This document shows positions 15,301-27,036 of a DNA stretch of 64,000 bases, one piece after another. Positions within the stretch are counted from its first letter, which is position 1. The number at the start of each line of letters is the position of its first letter. Under the pieces are notes generated by a model. That model did no database searches, was not told where the DNA came from, and saw nothing but the letters and a program-made list of their open reading frames with translations. Origin of the DNA: Pteria penguin (lineage: Eukaryota > Mollusca > Bivalvia > Pterioida > Pteriidae). The translations under genes were made by a program, and so were the position numbers. The stretch is from the NCBI GenBank assembly GCA_035048485.1, contig CM068587.1, positions 39,223,501 to 39,287,500 of the forward strand. Reading direction: 5' to 3'.

Positions 15301-17204
15301 GTTAGTCAGCGTGCAACGTTCAAGTAAAAGTCTGCATAAGGCTGTAGAGGGGCCAAATACAAGACCTATAGTCTTTTTGATGATCTCAATATCATATTGT
15401 CTATTTAGAAGACGTTTGACTATTTTATTACATGATAAAATAACGTTATCGGAGTCTTTTACTTTCCTCAGTTTACATACGAGATCACCGTAAAAATCAG
15501 AAACAGAAGTAAAGTGGAAATTAAATTTATTCCTTCAAAATCGAGCTAAACTTTTGTATACGAATATGAATATGAACAATTTGGTGATATTGTGAATTGC
15601 AAAAATAAAAGTGATTTTATGATATACATGCACTGTATCTCTAGAAGTTAAAAGAAATACATTATATAATTCAACGCTGAAAATACAGAAATAAATGATA
15701 TTATGGTAAATATCTTTAAAAGAAACATAGAAAAAAATCAAGGCATCAATAACTGTATAATAGATTAATATGATAATGTTATGATTTTATGGAATATATC
15801 TCAAAAACACGAACCAGTCAACAAACAAAACATTTTATTTTACTTCATATATAGTTAATTTTGTAACTGCTGTACGCCACTCCGATACTATCATACTTAT
15901 ATGGGATTAAAACATATACTTATAAAAAAATTATACACTATGTGTTTATATCTTATAGACAAGTATATTTTGATCTTCTGTGCTTGACTTTACCTGAGAT
16001 ATAGCTGTTATTATACCCATTGTACAACCCCTTTTATTTTTAGTACCGTTAAAGTAGGGTTCAGGGCTAGTACACTTAGCCATAACCCCCCAATTATTAT
16101 TAATACTGTTTATTATATTGTTCATTTATATCTATATTAAATGACATAAAGGGAGTTGTTATGGAAATATTAAAAATAATTTTCATTTTTTTTTAAATTA
16201 CGGAATTTTGCGCATTTAAGTGAATTTATTATTTTTATTCTTATTATATTTATATATTTTATAATTAGTTTGTATAATTCAAATGTTTTAATTATTTACG
16301 ATGGTAAACAGTGACGTCATTTTCGCGGATTTCTACTTGTTTATTGATATATGTGACGTCATACCTTGTTTGTTTAGTTACGCTTTCATACTCCAGCAGT
16401 ATGGACGTAACTTGATATTCTGTTTTCAATATTTTCACTTGATAAAGGCTGCGCAGCCGAAAAGTTGTGGACAATCGAGTGTTTTGTTGTTTATTCATTA
16501 CTGCTTCCCTACGGAGGACTTTCGTATAATTAGTATAAACAATTAACTACATTAAATTTATTGGTAAAATATATGACAATACGAACACAATAATTAGAAA
16601 TCTTTTTTTTTAATCCATGTTATTTGTAAAGAATCATTCTCGCCGCATACAGTTTTGCTTATTTGGTCTTTGCGTTATACAGAGTTACTTCCCATTTGGG
16701 ACGGTATCTGACGTCAAACACTTATGACGTCATCAAATTCTATGGAAATTGATCTAAAACACAGGGTAATGATAGCCCACAAATGACGTTTTCATAGGAA
16801 TTTGATGACGTCATAATTGTTTTACGTCAGATACCGTCCCAAATGGGAAGTAACTCTGTATAACGAAAAGACTCAATAAGATATGATGGTATCTTCAGTA
16901 TAAAAAATCAGAACGTATACTCCTGTATAAATTTTGTGCAGCATATGTACACATCGACAACTATATTGCAGCAAAATATTGACACAAATAGAGATCAACA
17001 TCCTCCAATACACAAAAATGCATGGATGAGCCGGAAATCCAATACATAATAGGAATATAATGGATATGAAATGGCTCTTATCTATATCTCACGTAATACT
17101 GAAATTTATCTCTTAAGACATATTTCGATTGAATTGAGGTATAATCATTCTATGTGAGGATATTTTCTTATGTTGATGAGTGAGATGAATTTCACAAAGA
17201 CAGA
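15301..17204. other. Spacer between duplication blocks A and B
   Basis: The left part (about 15,540-15,700) resembles 40,020-40,180 in the last intron of the ZIP gene. The stretch 15,750-16,660 is AT-rich with nothing recognisable. After the MITE at 16,663, a weak copy of the TGCGCATTTCGACAACTT-type repeat lies near 16,930-16,980. No gene is supported. Confidence 0.4.
16663..16876. mobile_element. Foldback MITE with about 40-bp terminal inverted repeats
   Basis: The arms GTTATACAGAGTTACTTCCC with ATTTGGGACGGTATCTGACG match perfectly in inverted orientation on the right (about 16,824-16,865). A weaker TCTTT/AAAGA extension lies outside and a second inverted pair (TGACGTCATCAAATTC) lies inside. 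No coding capacity. Flanking target duplications are not clear. Confidence 0.85.
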
Positions 17205-18109
17205 GAGCAAGCTAGAATAAGCACATACAAAGAAATCACAAAATATGGTTGCGTTATTCAATTGATATGCTTGTTCAGTTTACAGGTCCACTTTCCTCTT
17301 CACCAGAGAAGCAGTAAAATCAAAGAATACACATGAAATCAAAAGGAATAAGAATGAATAGGTGATTCACGTTTAAAGGAGGTCATAAAACTTTAGCACG
17401 AAGAGTATTATGGATTTAATTTTAATACTAAAAATATAATGTGATATCACCATGAACTTTAAAGGAAGTAAAGATAGTAGAGGCGATCTAAGGGACGTAA
17501 CTCTGAAAGTGTTTAACACGTTTACACGTATGGGCGCTTTCAAAACATGTTTCAGATCTAGACCTATGTCGTTCACATAAAATTTCATCTAAATCATATA
17601 CGCGTACGCACATTTTTCAAGCATTTTTAGATGAAGATTTAGGATATTTGTAAACATAACAGACGATCATTTTCCCATATTCGCAGAGATATCCTCATTG
17701 TTTATTTATATGGCCAGCCTTTCTTCTACAAGGGAGTGTAATGTAAGCGACACGAGCTTTACCAGAAATGACGCTGACCCAGTTACTGGCATCTAACTGA
17801 CGTCACTGTGTATTGAATGTGACGTATGGCATTTGCGGCGTTGTAGTGTTAATGGTGGTTAATTATGTACGGTGAAGTACAACGTCAGTATTTTCATATA
17901 TACATGTATTCAGTATTTTATGTGCTTCAAATGATACTCATTAAAGTTGTTTGTTCTAGTTGTTAGTGAATAAATCTAGTGGCGGGTTGGTTCTTCTGTG
18001 AAATGGGACAAACGTGTTGTTCCGCATGAAAAACCATCTATACGCGCAAAAATCACATGTCAATGTTTGCAAACAAATTTTGTTGGTAATAGTACATATG
18101 TAATTGCGC

Positions 18110-18710
18110 AGACTCATAGTTCACAGTCAAGGTCACAAAATAAGTTCACCTTAATATTGTCAGAAGGGGTTTCATAAATGAAGTTCACATACCATAGGCG
18201 ATCAAGAAACTTTGAATGTTTTACAGTATTCTGTCCGAATACGGTTGCAACCATAAAATTGTCGAAAATGATTTTTGTAACCTTGCAGCTCCCCTTTAAT
18301 TTCCCAATGCATACCAAACGTGTCTTTTATAATTCATAAGTATTGGGCAAGGTAAAAGTTATTTTTTACATTAAGGTTAAGGTCACAAAGTAATTGACTT
18401 TAGTGTCATTTGAAAGGGATTCATGAGTAGGGTACAACTCTCAGATTGAAGTCTTTTATGTTTGATAAAATGTGGGCAAAGTTAAGTTTGTTAATTCTAG
18501 CATTATGGTTCACGGTCAATGTAACAAGGTCATTGACTTCAAGGTCATTTGTTTAAAGGGCTTTATACTTGAAGTACACACGTCATATATGATGTCTTTT
18601 ACTTCTATAGTTCAAAAGTTATGGAGAAGGTCGATGTTGCAGACTGATACTTGAAACACAGATAGGGCAAAAGTCAGATACATGGACCCCCAACACTACG
18701 TAATTCGATC
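18110..18710. repeat. Dispersed repeat with internal GGTCACA-type subrepeats
   Basis: About four diverged subrepeats of 110-140 bp share AAGGTCACAA, CATTGACTT, GTCATTTGAAAG and TTCATGA-like pieces. This is the style of noncoding repeats common in mollusc genomes (family knowledge, not checked). No coding capacity. Confidence 0.5.
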
Positions 18711-19782
18711 CGAGGGCATACAAAGGAAATACCATACACAAATTGTTGCATTGTATAGAAATTCAATATTTCAAACATTTTCTGAAAAGAAAAATGTTTC
18801 AGGATGTTGTTTATGAAGTAATTATTATAATATCACATATTGATATTTGAGCATAGTGAAAGAAGGAGGGGGAGGGGGGAGTAATTCTATTCTGAACAAC
18901 TTAGCAACCCTGGTTAAATTATCTTTACAATGATATAGAAGAAAGCCTTTATATTGAAATGCATTCACAGTTTTTTTTTAAATTAAACGATAGATTTTTT
19001 TTACAGATGGATAGAAATCTTCTCATTAGGGACTCATAAATTGGTCATTTTTACTACATCAATCAGGGAATAAGTTCATTTTACAAGGACTAAGGAAAGA
19101 ATAAATATGATAAATATGATGAGGAATTTTAATTATTATATATTTCCTTCAAAAGCATTAAGAGTTTTTATACACTGATCTAACCCTTTCTTATTAGTTT
19201 CCATGAACATTTTAAACATCTTGAAATCAATTCAAAGCATGCTAGAATGGGTTGAAAATGCCTCATTTTGTGCTGCTGTCAAAACATTACCCATAAATCA
19301 ATTCATTCCAAACTGTGTCATAATGTGTATCTATATAAAGGCTAACCACTGTGTGATTTTTAGTGAAAGTGATCGATAGGAAAAATTTTGATACCTCAAG
19401 ACTAACAATCAAAGAGAAGGAGTTGATGAGTACAGACTCTAATCTCTTCAGGAAAGGTTTCCACATGAACTCTGACAAAATCCCAATCCTCCAGTGAGTG
19501 CATATCAATAACATATAGTTATATCGAGTAAGTATTAAGACTCTTATATTCTTGTAAATAGTAATTAGTATGGAACTGTACATTTTACTGAAATAAGAAG
19601 GGAGTACCTTTCAATACAAAATAAAACACTGCACAACTGTACTTATTATTAATAAATAAACGAAAATAACAAAAACATTTACAGAACAAGACGAAAATGG
19701 GTGTTATGGTCATCTTTTGACACATATTAAATTTAAACAATTCTATGATTTTTTTTCTGAACTAAATTTTCAATCATATTAA

Positions 19783-19849
19783 AACTTGTTGCTAAAAAGT
19801 GTTTATGTAAACCGGAATATCCTGATGGTGACTCCATACGTAGATTACT
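19783..19849 (+). pseudogene. Broken copy of EGF exon 3
   Basis: Matches the last two thirds of the exon at 2,150-2,239, including AAACCGGAATATCCTGATGG and the GTAAGT donor. The 5' part with the acceptor and first Cys is missing, one base is inserted in the GACCCATACG segment, and the final Cys codon TGC is now TAC. It cannot encode the domain. Confidence 0.85.
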
Positions 19850-20595
19850 GTAAGTAAAATAATATATGGTATCATTGGTGATTTATAATATATTATTTCC
19901 TTGTTTTCGATTTTAGTTTGAAATTCATGAATATTACCACAAAAACAACATGGCTACGAAAAAGTGCAATTATAGCAATTCATTTTCATTATAAATCGAA
20001 GAGTAAATTGTGTTGTGTTGAGTAGGTATTACAGTTTCCCTTATGGCTGGTTCACTTTACAACCTTTTTTTAAAAAAGTCATGTCCTACTTATTCAGTTA
20101 AGGATATTTTTGCTTCAAAACTGAATCAGTTTCTTCTTTTTATGTATAATATTCAGTAATATTGTAGAATAATTTTTTGCAATAGATAAAGGTTTCGATA
20201 CATAACCTCTTGGTTGAGGTTTACGACCGAAATTGTGGAAGAATAACTATCAGATTTGTAAGTTAATCCCCAAACTTATCATAATATATGAATATTTGAA
20301 TAGCAGTATTATAACCAAAATGACCGAAAAAATGTTGGTTGGTTGGTTGATTGGTGTTTTACGTCGCTTTCAACAATTTTTCAATTATATCGCGACATGG
20401 AAACAGGTTTTAGTTTTAGTTTTAGTTTTTTATTTTCCTTAAGCCATTGGCTCATAGGCATAACATATGTACATTATATACAAATGAACAGGATAGGTCA
20501 CATAGTGAAAAGACTATAAGAAGGTAGGGGGTCTTAACAATAACAGTACAGATATCAGACAATCATATAAACTTACATGAACATGGAGAGCGGTA

Positions 20596-23500
20596 TCACA
20601 CAGAATTTCTCATTTTACATGCTAAATAGAGATATTTACCTAAACCACATATTTCTTTAACATTGTTTACACTCAATAATTGTACAAGCTTAAAGACACT
20701 AGTAATTACAGTAATAATATTTCTTAATGTATTTTGACCTAATGGTGGAATAATGGGGGCACACAAGTATAAAATGATATTCATCTTCTACATCGTTAGA
20801 ATTACATAACGTACATTTTCTATTAAATCTAGTTTCATTAGAATATCTTCCTTGTTCTACTCTGAGATTATGTGATACCATTCTGAAACGTGATACATAT
20901 TTTTTGTATAATTCCGGTATAGGTTTACGTAAATAATATTGTAATGTACAGTTGTCTATAAAATGTTGGTACAAAAATCCCTTAGAAGATCTAGCTATTT
21001 CTGCTAACAAAGATTGCTTAAACATATCATTCATTCTCTGCTCAATAGTACTTATAATATATCTATCAGAATAAAATTCATCCCAAAGATAATATAAGCC
21101 CATATTCGATAACTCAGTTTTGATGTTCGCAATCCATTCATCATTGTTGGCTAATAACTCTTCATAACAAGCATTCAATATACAATTCTCTGATTTTCTT
21201 AACTTTAACCAGTATTTAAATATTTTTAACTTTCTATTCATACAAAGAGGAAATCGCCCTAACTCACAATAAACTAAATTGTTACAAGTAGACTTTTTAA
21301 CACCCAGCATTATTTTTAGAAACATCAAGTGAACTTTTTCAACATCCAGCGCTTTATGAAATCCCCAAATTTCAGATCCATAATTCAAAATGCTACTAAC
21401 ATAGGTATCAAAAATGGAACATTTGGTCTCAATATTGAAATTAAAATTCTTTAAGGCACTTGAGATTGCAAATAAAGCTTTTCGTCCTTGTTGCGCAGTA
21501 TGTTTCTGAGTTTGTAAAAATTTTCCATTATAATTGAGTAAGATTCCCAAGTAGTTAAATTGATCCACATTATCTACCCTTTTACCATCATACGTCCAGA
21601 ATTCGTTATCTTTAAGTTTCTTACCATTCCTAAATACTAATACCTTTGTTTTCTCTATGTTAACTGTTAAATTCCATTTTTTTGTATATTCAAGAAGAGA
21701 GTTCAACATTGTTTGTAAACCATCACATGTTTCCGAAATTATCACTGTATCATCTGCATACATCAAAAGAAATACATTAATTAGTTGAATATCAATAGAT
21801 GGACAGTTTTCTTTCAAAAAATACATTTCAAAGTCATTGATATACAATGAAAATAAAATCGGGGACATTACCTCCCCTTGTAATAAACCGGAACTACTGT
21901 TGAAGTAATCTGTTAACTGTCCATTATGTTTAACACACACTTTTATCTGACTATACAATGATCTTATCACAGAAAACATTTTACCTGTTACACCTTGTTT
22001 AATTAATTTTGACCACAGACTACATCTATCAATAAAATCAAAAGCCTTCTGATAGTCTATAAAGCAGCAGTATAATTTTTTCTTTCTCTTCAATGTACGA
22101 CTAACTAATGACTGAAGGACGAATATGGCGTCAACAGTACTTAAGCCAGGCTTGAACCCAAATTGAGCGTCAGTAATTATGTTATGTTCTTTATCCCACT
22201 GCAGCAACCTTTTATTCAAAATTGATGTAAATAATTTCCCTAAACAGCTTACTATAGTTATCCCCCTATAATTATTTGGATCATTACAGTCTCCTTTTTT
22301 AAAAACTGGAACAATACAGCCTTTAGACCAAGCAGTAGGGAAAAATCCTGATTTAAGTATTGCATTAAACATTTTATGCAAGCTCGGAGATAACAGGTCT
22401 TTACACTTAATAAAAATTTCATTAATGACCAGATCCTCAGCACAGCTTTTGTTTATATTAAGACTTCTAATTGCATTTTCAATTTCTCTCAAAGATATTT
22501 CGGCATCTAATTCTTCATAAACAGCTGACTGTATCGAATCAAAATCATTGTCATTCTCTGTATCTGTTTGTGTAGTGGGCGCAGATAAATTATGAAAATG
22601 TTTTAAAAACTGGTCGGAGGAAATATTCGACCTAGAAACATTAGCCTTTCGTTTACTGAAGTATTTATAAAATTGTTTTGGATTTTCCCTCCGTAAATAC
22701 TCCATCATGTCACCCTCATGTCTCTCATATTGACGTTTGAGTTTGAAAACCAATTTTTATACAAAGATTTTTTGGAAACTAAATTTTCAAGATTTTCATT
22801 CGATTTACAGTCATTGAAATCATGTACAGCAGCCTTGTATTCCGCATGTCTCAATTTACACTGATCGTTAAACCATGGTTTGTCTTTTTGAACAATATTG
22901 GTATGTTTCTTTCCATTTACAGGTATAGGGATATGTTCACTTACATTACAATATGGTAAAACAATTTGTGTTAAAGTATCACTGAAATTATCAACACACA
23001 TATTCATATGGTATTCGTTCTCAATATTCACATCTACTAAATTATTGATTTGTTCAAACTGATCTCTCAGTAGATTACAAATAGTCTCGGTGTTTTCCTC
23101 TATCCACCTCACTGATTTGGCTTTAGTTCTACCTACGTCAGTAGAGTAATTAGACAAATTTCCAAATACACGGTCCACTGACAGAGTGAAACATACAGGT
23201 GCGTGGTCTGAAAAAGTGTTGAATTGACCAGAACTAAAATCTATAACACTGTCCATCCGGGTGTTTTCTACCAAAAGATAATCAATCATACTCATTCCGT
23301 TCGGGCCAAAGAATGTAACAGAGCCCTTCGGGTCTTTATAATGCCTACCATTCAAAATTCGAAAACCCGTGGTTTTGCGCAGAGAGATGAGTTTTCTCCC
23401 AAACTGGTTGACTACACTATCCATACAGTTACGAGTATATATTTTGTCTGTATTATAATCAGTGACAGGCTCTAAAATGTCAGTTAGATTTTTACTCAAA

Positions 23501-23979
23501 AAATCATTTTCAATAAAATCATCACGATCACCGCACCTGGCGTTCAGATCCCCAGTAACATATACATACCCTACGCCAATATATTTACTCATTGTATTTT
23601 CAAGGGACTGAAATAGATCTATTTCATTTCTATTATAGAAACTACTATTTTCCGGGGGTAAATAACAAAAAGCTATGAAAATAGGTTTACTATTTGAAAG
23701 GGGATTAACTTTCAACCAAATAATGCTATCAAAAATGTTATTTTCAATGTTAACAACTTTCAATATCTCAGTTTTACAAAATATTACAATTCCACCTCCT
23801 TTGCCGTATCTCCTAGGAAAAGTAAACGCCTCATAACCATCTAATTTAACATCGTCGTCAGGTGTAACCCAACACTCATACATACAAACAATATCATATT
23901 TACAAATACTATTAATGAAATCTGGATCAGAAAGTTTTTGGCACAAACCTCTGCCAATATTCCATGAAATCACGGACAA
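20596..23979 (-). pseudogene. LINE ORF2: endonuclease and reverse transcriptase, frameshifted
   Basis: The endonuclease frame (23,979-22,705) shows SWNIGRG, the catalytic-type ECWV, GDLNARCGDRDDF, MIDYLL and FSDHAPVCF. The reverse transcriptase frame (22,753-20,699) shows QFGFKPG, FIDYQKAFD, GLLQGEVMSPILF, LMYADDT and FNYLGI, then a C-x2-C-x9-H-x4-C knuckle (CTLCNSND...H...C). Two one-base frameshifts split it: one in an A run near 22,757, between the two domains, and one near 20,710, after which the frame continues to 20,596. There is no ATG before the endonuclease motif. The frame is continuous with ORF1 across one TAG codon at 24,001-24,003. Function by family: nicking of target DNA and target-primed reverse transcription. 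Confidence 0.92.
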
Positions 23980-24000
23980 ACACTCACTCTCCGCGTCTCC

Positions 24001-25190
24001 CTACCTGGTGTAGTGCGGAGTCGGCATACGCGGTTCGCTAGACTGGTTATTGGTCAATATCGAGTGCACATTCCACGGCCCCGTCGGATTGCGTGACAGG
24101 CTGGGAGATGAAATCTGCGTAGCGGGCCGTTGCGGGTCACGCGGTTGCGGGTCACGCGGTTGCTGTTGATTCGGAGTTGCGTGTGATTGCTGCGATAATC
24201 TGTCCCTCTCCCTCTGCACCACCGGTTGTACTGCGTCATCACTATACGGCTGGCCATTAACGAATAGCCTGTCACGAACTAGTTTGACACGGTTTCCCTC
24301 CTGTTTCAGCCGTTTCACTACAGGGTATAAGGATTTCCGACGTTCTTCTATCATGGACGGAAATTGCTCACTTATTCCAAACTGGGTTCCACGAAGTCGA
24401 TTGGCGTTGTTCTTCACCTCCATGAGATCTTTGTGGTAAATAAATCGAGCAACAATGGGTCGAGGTCTACCACTGATATTTCGCCCGAATCTATGAACAT
24501 TACCGAACTCAATATAACGATCGATATGTAGCTCGTTGTAGATGAAGCTCCTTAGCTTCTCTTCGGTGTCTTCCTCCCGATAGTCACCCCCTAGGCCGGT
24601 AAAGATCAAATTGTTCTTCATTGAGCGACACTGAAGATCAGTAATGGTGTCCTTCATCTCACTATTGGCTTTTAAAATGAATTCACATCAGCCTGTAACT
24701 TACTAATTTCACTAGCATCGCTAGCCGTGCCCTTATTATGTGTCGTTTGTTCGTTAATTCCATCAACGGTAGTAGACAGGAAATCGAGTGACTTTTCAAA
24801 TTCCAACGATTTCAGCTCCATTGTTGTCATCCTACGGTCAATATTCTGAACATTTGCCTCTATCTGTAAAAATTTTGCTTCCAGGATATCTAACTTTTCC
24901 AATTTTGATAAAATAGCATCTAACTTCTGGTTAATAATGTCACCATTCCATTTTGAGGGTTCCTTTTCAGCTATCGGTGTCGACGTGGACGGTACTATAT
25001 TCACATTCGGTGTAGGGGAGGTTGGTGGCCCGCTTTGCGTTCCATATAATACACGGTTCGCCGCACATATCACTTTACTGACCATTGACGTGTTACCTGA
25101 AGTACTGTGATCGGTACTCACATCGCCTTTGTCACTGCTACCGTCAACAGAATTTGTCTCTTTTTTCCTCTTTCTTCCTTTCTTTCCCAT
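24001..25190 (-). pseudogene. LINE ORF1 protein, frameshifted
   Basis: About 395 residues, from the ATG at 25,190 to the TAG at 24,001, broken by one missing base in a T run near 24,675. The N-terminus is basic (MGKKGRKRKKE), followed by a Ser/Thr/Pro-rich linker and a coiled-coil-like segment (KLDAILSKLEKLDILEAKFL region). After the frameshift comes an RRM-like region (KNNLIFTGL, VHRFGR, RPRPIVARF, GISEQFP) and a Gln/Pro/Arg-rich tail. This order matches L1-type ORF1 nucleic-acid-binding proteins. Two short GTCACGCGG-type tandem copies encode a repeated RDPQP segment. Confidence 0.85.
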
Positions 25191-25698
25191 TCTATATCCG
25201 TATATCAGTGAATTAAAACTATATTAATCTATTTGCAATTAAGATCCAAGGTCTGATTTTGTTTAAATATCAATGAATTTTGAGTAACATTTTTGATCCG
25301 TTTACAAGCGATTAAGCTTTGAAAATGACTGAAGGTCTAACTGTTGTTTACTATTACAGGCGTATTTACAATAGTGATTACAATTCAATGCACTGTACAA
25401 TACAAAATGTTTATCTGCTTACCGCATTTGTTTTTAAGTATTAAGATTGTCCGAAAACACTCATTTCACTTTATAGTTCCATCTCACAATCAATACACTA
25501 ACATAAATCCAACTTGAAAGAGTTTTAAGAAGATTTTTTCACATTTTTTCTCTGTTTCAAATTTTGCGGCTGACTTTGTTCACGCATGCGCACTGCATGG
25601 AGGTTATCAACCTCTTAAACATAATGGCGATCTCGGATGGTTGGCGCGGCAAGCCAAGCGCTTAACCACTACACCAAGCCTGCCCTTCCGAAAAAATG

Positions 25699-26225
25699 AA
25701 ACAAAGAATCAATCTAAGGACAGAGCTATGCATGAGGGAGATACTTCTTAGTTTTAAAGTGATTTAAAAATTTTATGACTGAAAATTTTAAGTATATATT
25801 TCATGTCAGTACAAAAACACTGAAAAGGAGACCGTCAGTATAAAAGCAGTGAAAACTAAACTTGTGATGCCCTCAGGACCTGTCAGTCCATCAGCAGTGA
25901 CACCGGCCTAATGGTTATAATAAATATAGACCATATATACCTTTTAATTTTGTGCACCATATGCGCATTTCGACAACTTATGTCTCTTCAGTGATGCTCT
26001 TAACCGAATAACAATGACCGAAAAAGTGAACCAAAAATCAGTCTAAGGACAGAGCTAAACGTGAGGGAGATACTCCTTAGTTTTAATGTGATTTACAAAA
26101 TTCCATAACAATGTCAAGTATAAAAGCACTGAAAAGTAGACCGTCAGTACAAAAACACTGAGAACTAGACTTATGATGCCCTCGGGAACTATCAGTCCAC
26201 TAGCAGCGACATCGACCTAGTGGTT
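25699..26225 (+). repeat. Tandem pair of a dispersed ~330-bp repeat
   Basis: Two adjacent units share ACAGAGCTATGCATGAGGGA, GATACTCCTTAGTTTTA and the GACTTATGATGCCCTC end. The second unit also holds the TGCGCATTTCGACAACTT and TGTCTCTTCAGTGATGCTC segments. Related units are at 62,885-63,190 and 63,785-64,000. The SINE/LINE nest is inserted in the first unit. Confidence 0.75.
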
Positions 26226-27036
26226 ATAATAAATATAAATCATATACAGCTTTTAATTTGTACAAAAATTATACAAACAAACCCATTTTTTTCCATTTGT
26301 AGACTCGTTTTGTGGAAAAAACGCTGTTCAAGTTGGGGATGGATGCCATTGTAAGCGGGGCTATAAAGGCGATCCGCATACAAGCTGTCGTAAGTGTAAT
26401 GTATTTCCCAAATGGATAAATTTTTATTATAAGACAATATACTTGGTCGGCGTTGTCGCTTTACCAAATAAGTTACGGCCCTCAGACACTTGAATCTTTT
26501 GGAAAGGGTGGTATATTAAAAATAAAAAATGGGTAAAGAATCCATATTATTTTCCTTTTGTTGTCCATTTCAAGTGTATTAAAAGTGTAATCACGGAAGT
26601 TAAGATCATTTTCCTTACATGATTGTATGCTTTAATTTCAGAATAATGCAAAGGAAAACTAAACTACTCGTAAAGCTTGCATAGTTACTAGCCATTTGAT
26701 ATTTCATGGAGATGGAATATAGTTATAATTCAATAACTGCACGTTTACTTTATGTCTTAATATTGTATAATACCATTGATTGTGATTTATCATATTGATA
26801 CCTCAGTTATACATATTTATATTTGTATGAATTTCTAAACTGTGAATAATCCCCTCCATTACATGGCACATTTTCTAAATTTTAGATGCATGCCCATTAC
26901 CAAAAGGTAAATATAAAGCTATGCATATAATTAAATCAATTTCAAATGATATGCAATAGGAATGTGTGATGCATAAATCTGAAACAATAACAATGTATTC
27001 ACATATTCGCAAAACGACACATTAAAGTATTTTTTT

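Larger units (their letters stand above)
17205..20323. other. Left end of duplication block B (decayed EGF upstream introns)
   Basis: 17,205-17,440 aligns with 850-1,110, and 19,370-19,690 aligns with about 1,150-1,455. 19,783-20,290 aligns with about 2,165-2,890. The equivalent of EGF exon 1 was not found, and a deletion removed the equivalent of exon 2 and the front of exon 3. Between the first two pieces is an insertion (about 17,460-19,320) that includes the repeat at 18,110. Confidence 0.6.
20406..25593 (-). mobile_element. LINE (non-LTR retrotransposon), near full length, recently inactivated
   Basis: About 5.2 kb on the minus strand: a 5' UTR (about 25,593-25,191), ORF1, ORF2, and a short 3' UTR ending in an ACTAAAACTAAAACTAAAAC tail. 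It has an apurinic-type endonuclease and a YADD reverse transcriptase, so it is a jockey/I-group type element; the clade is not certain. Three single-base frameshifts (about 24,675, 22,757 and 20,710) break it, and few other defects are visible, which suggests a young copy. It is absent from block A. Confidence 0.92.
20335..25687 (-). mobile_element. tRNA-derived SINE split by a LINE
   Basis: The minus-strand SINE is in two pieces: the tail (20,335-20,405, containing TTTTACGTCGCTTTCAACAA) and the head (about 25,594-25,687, containing CAAGCCAAGCGCTTAACCAC). The perfect 11-bp duplication CCGAAAAAATG flanks the pair at 20,324-20,334 and 25,688-25,698. It landed in a copy of the ACAGAGCTATGCATGAGGGA repeat family and later received the LINE at about 20,406. 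Confidence 0.88.
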
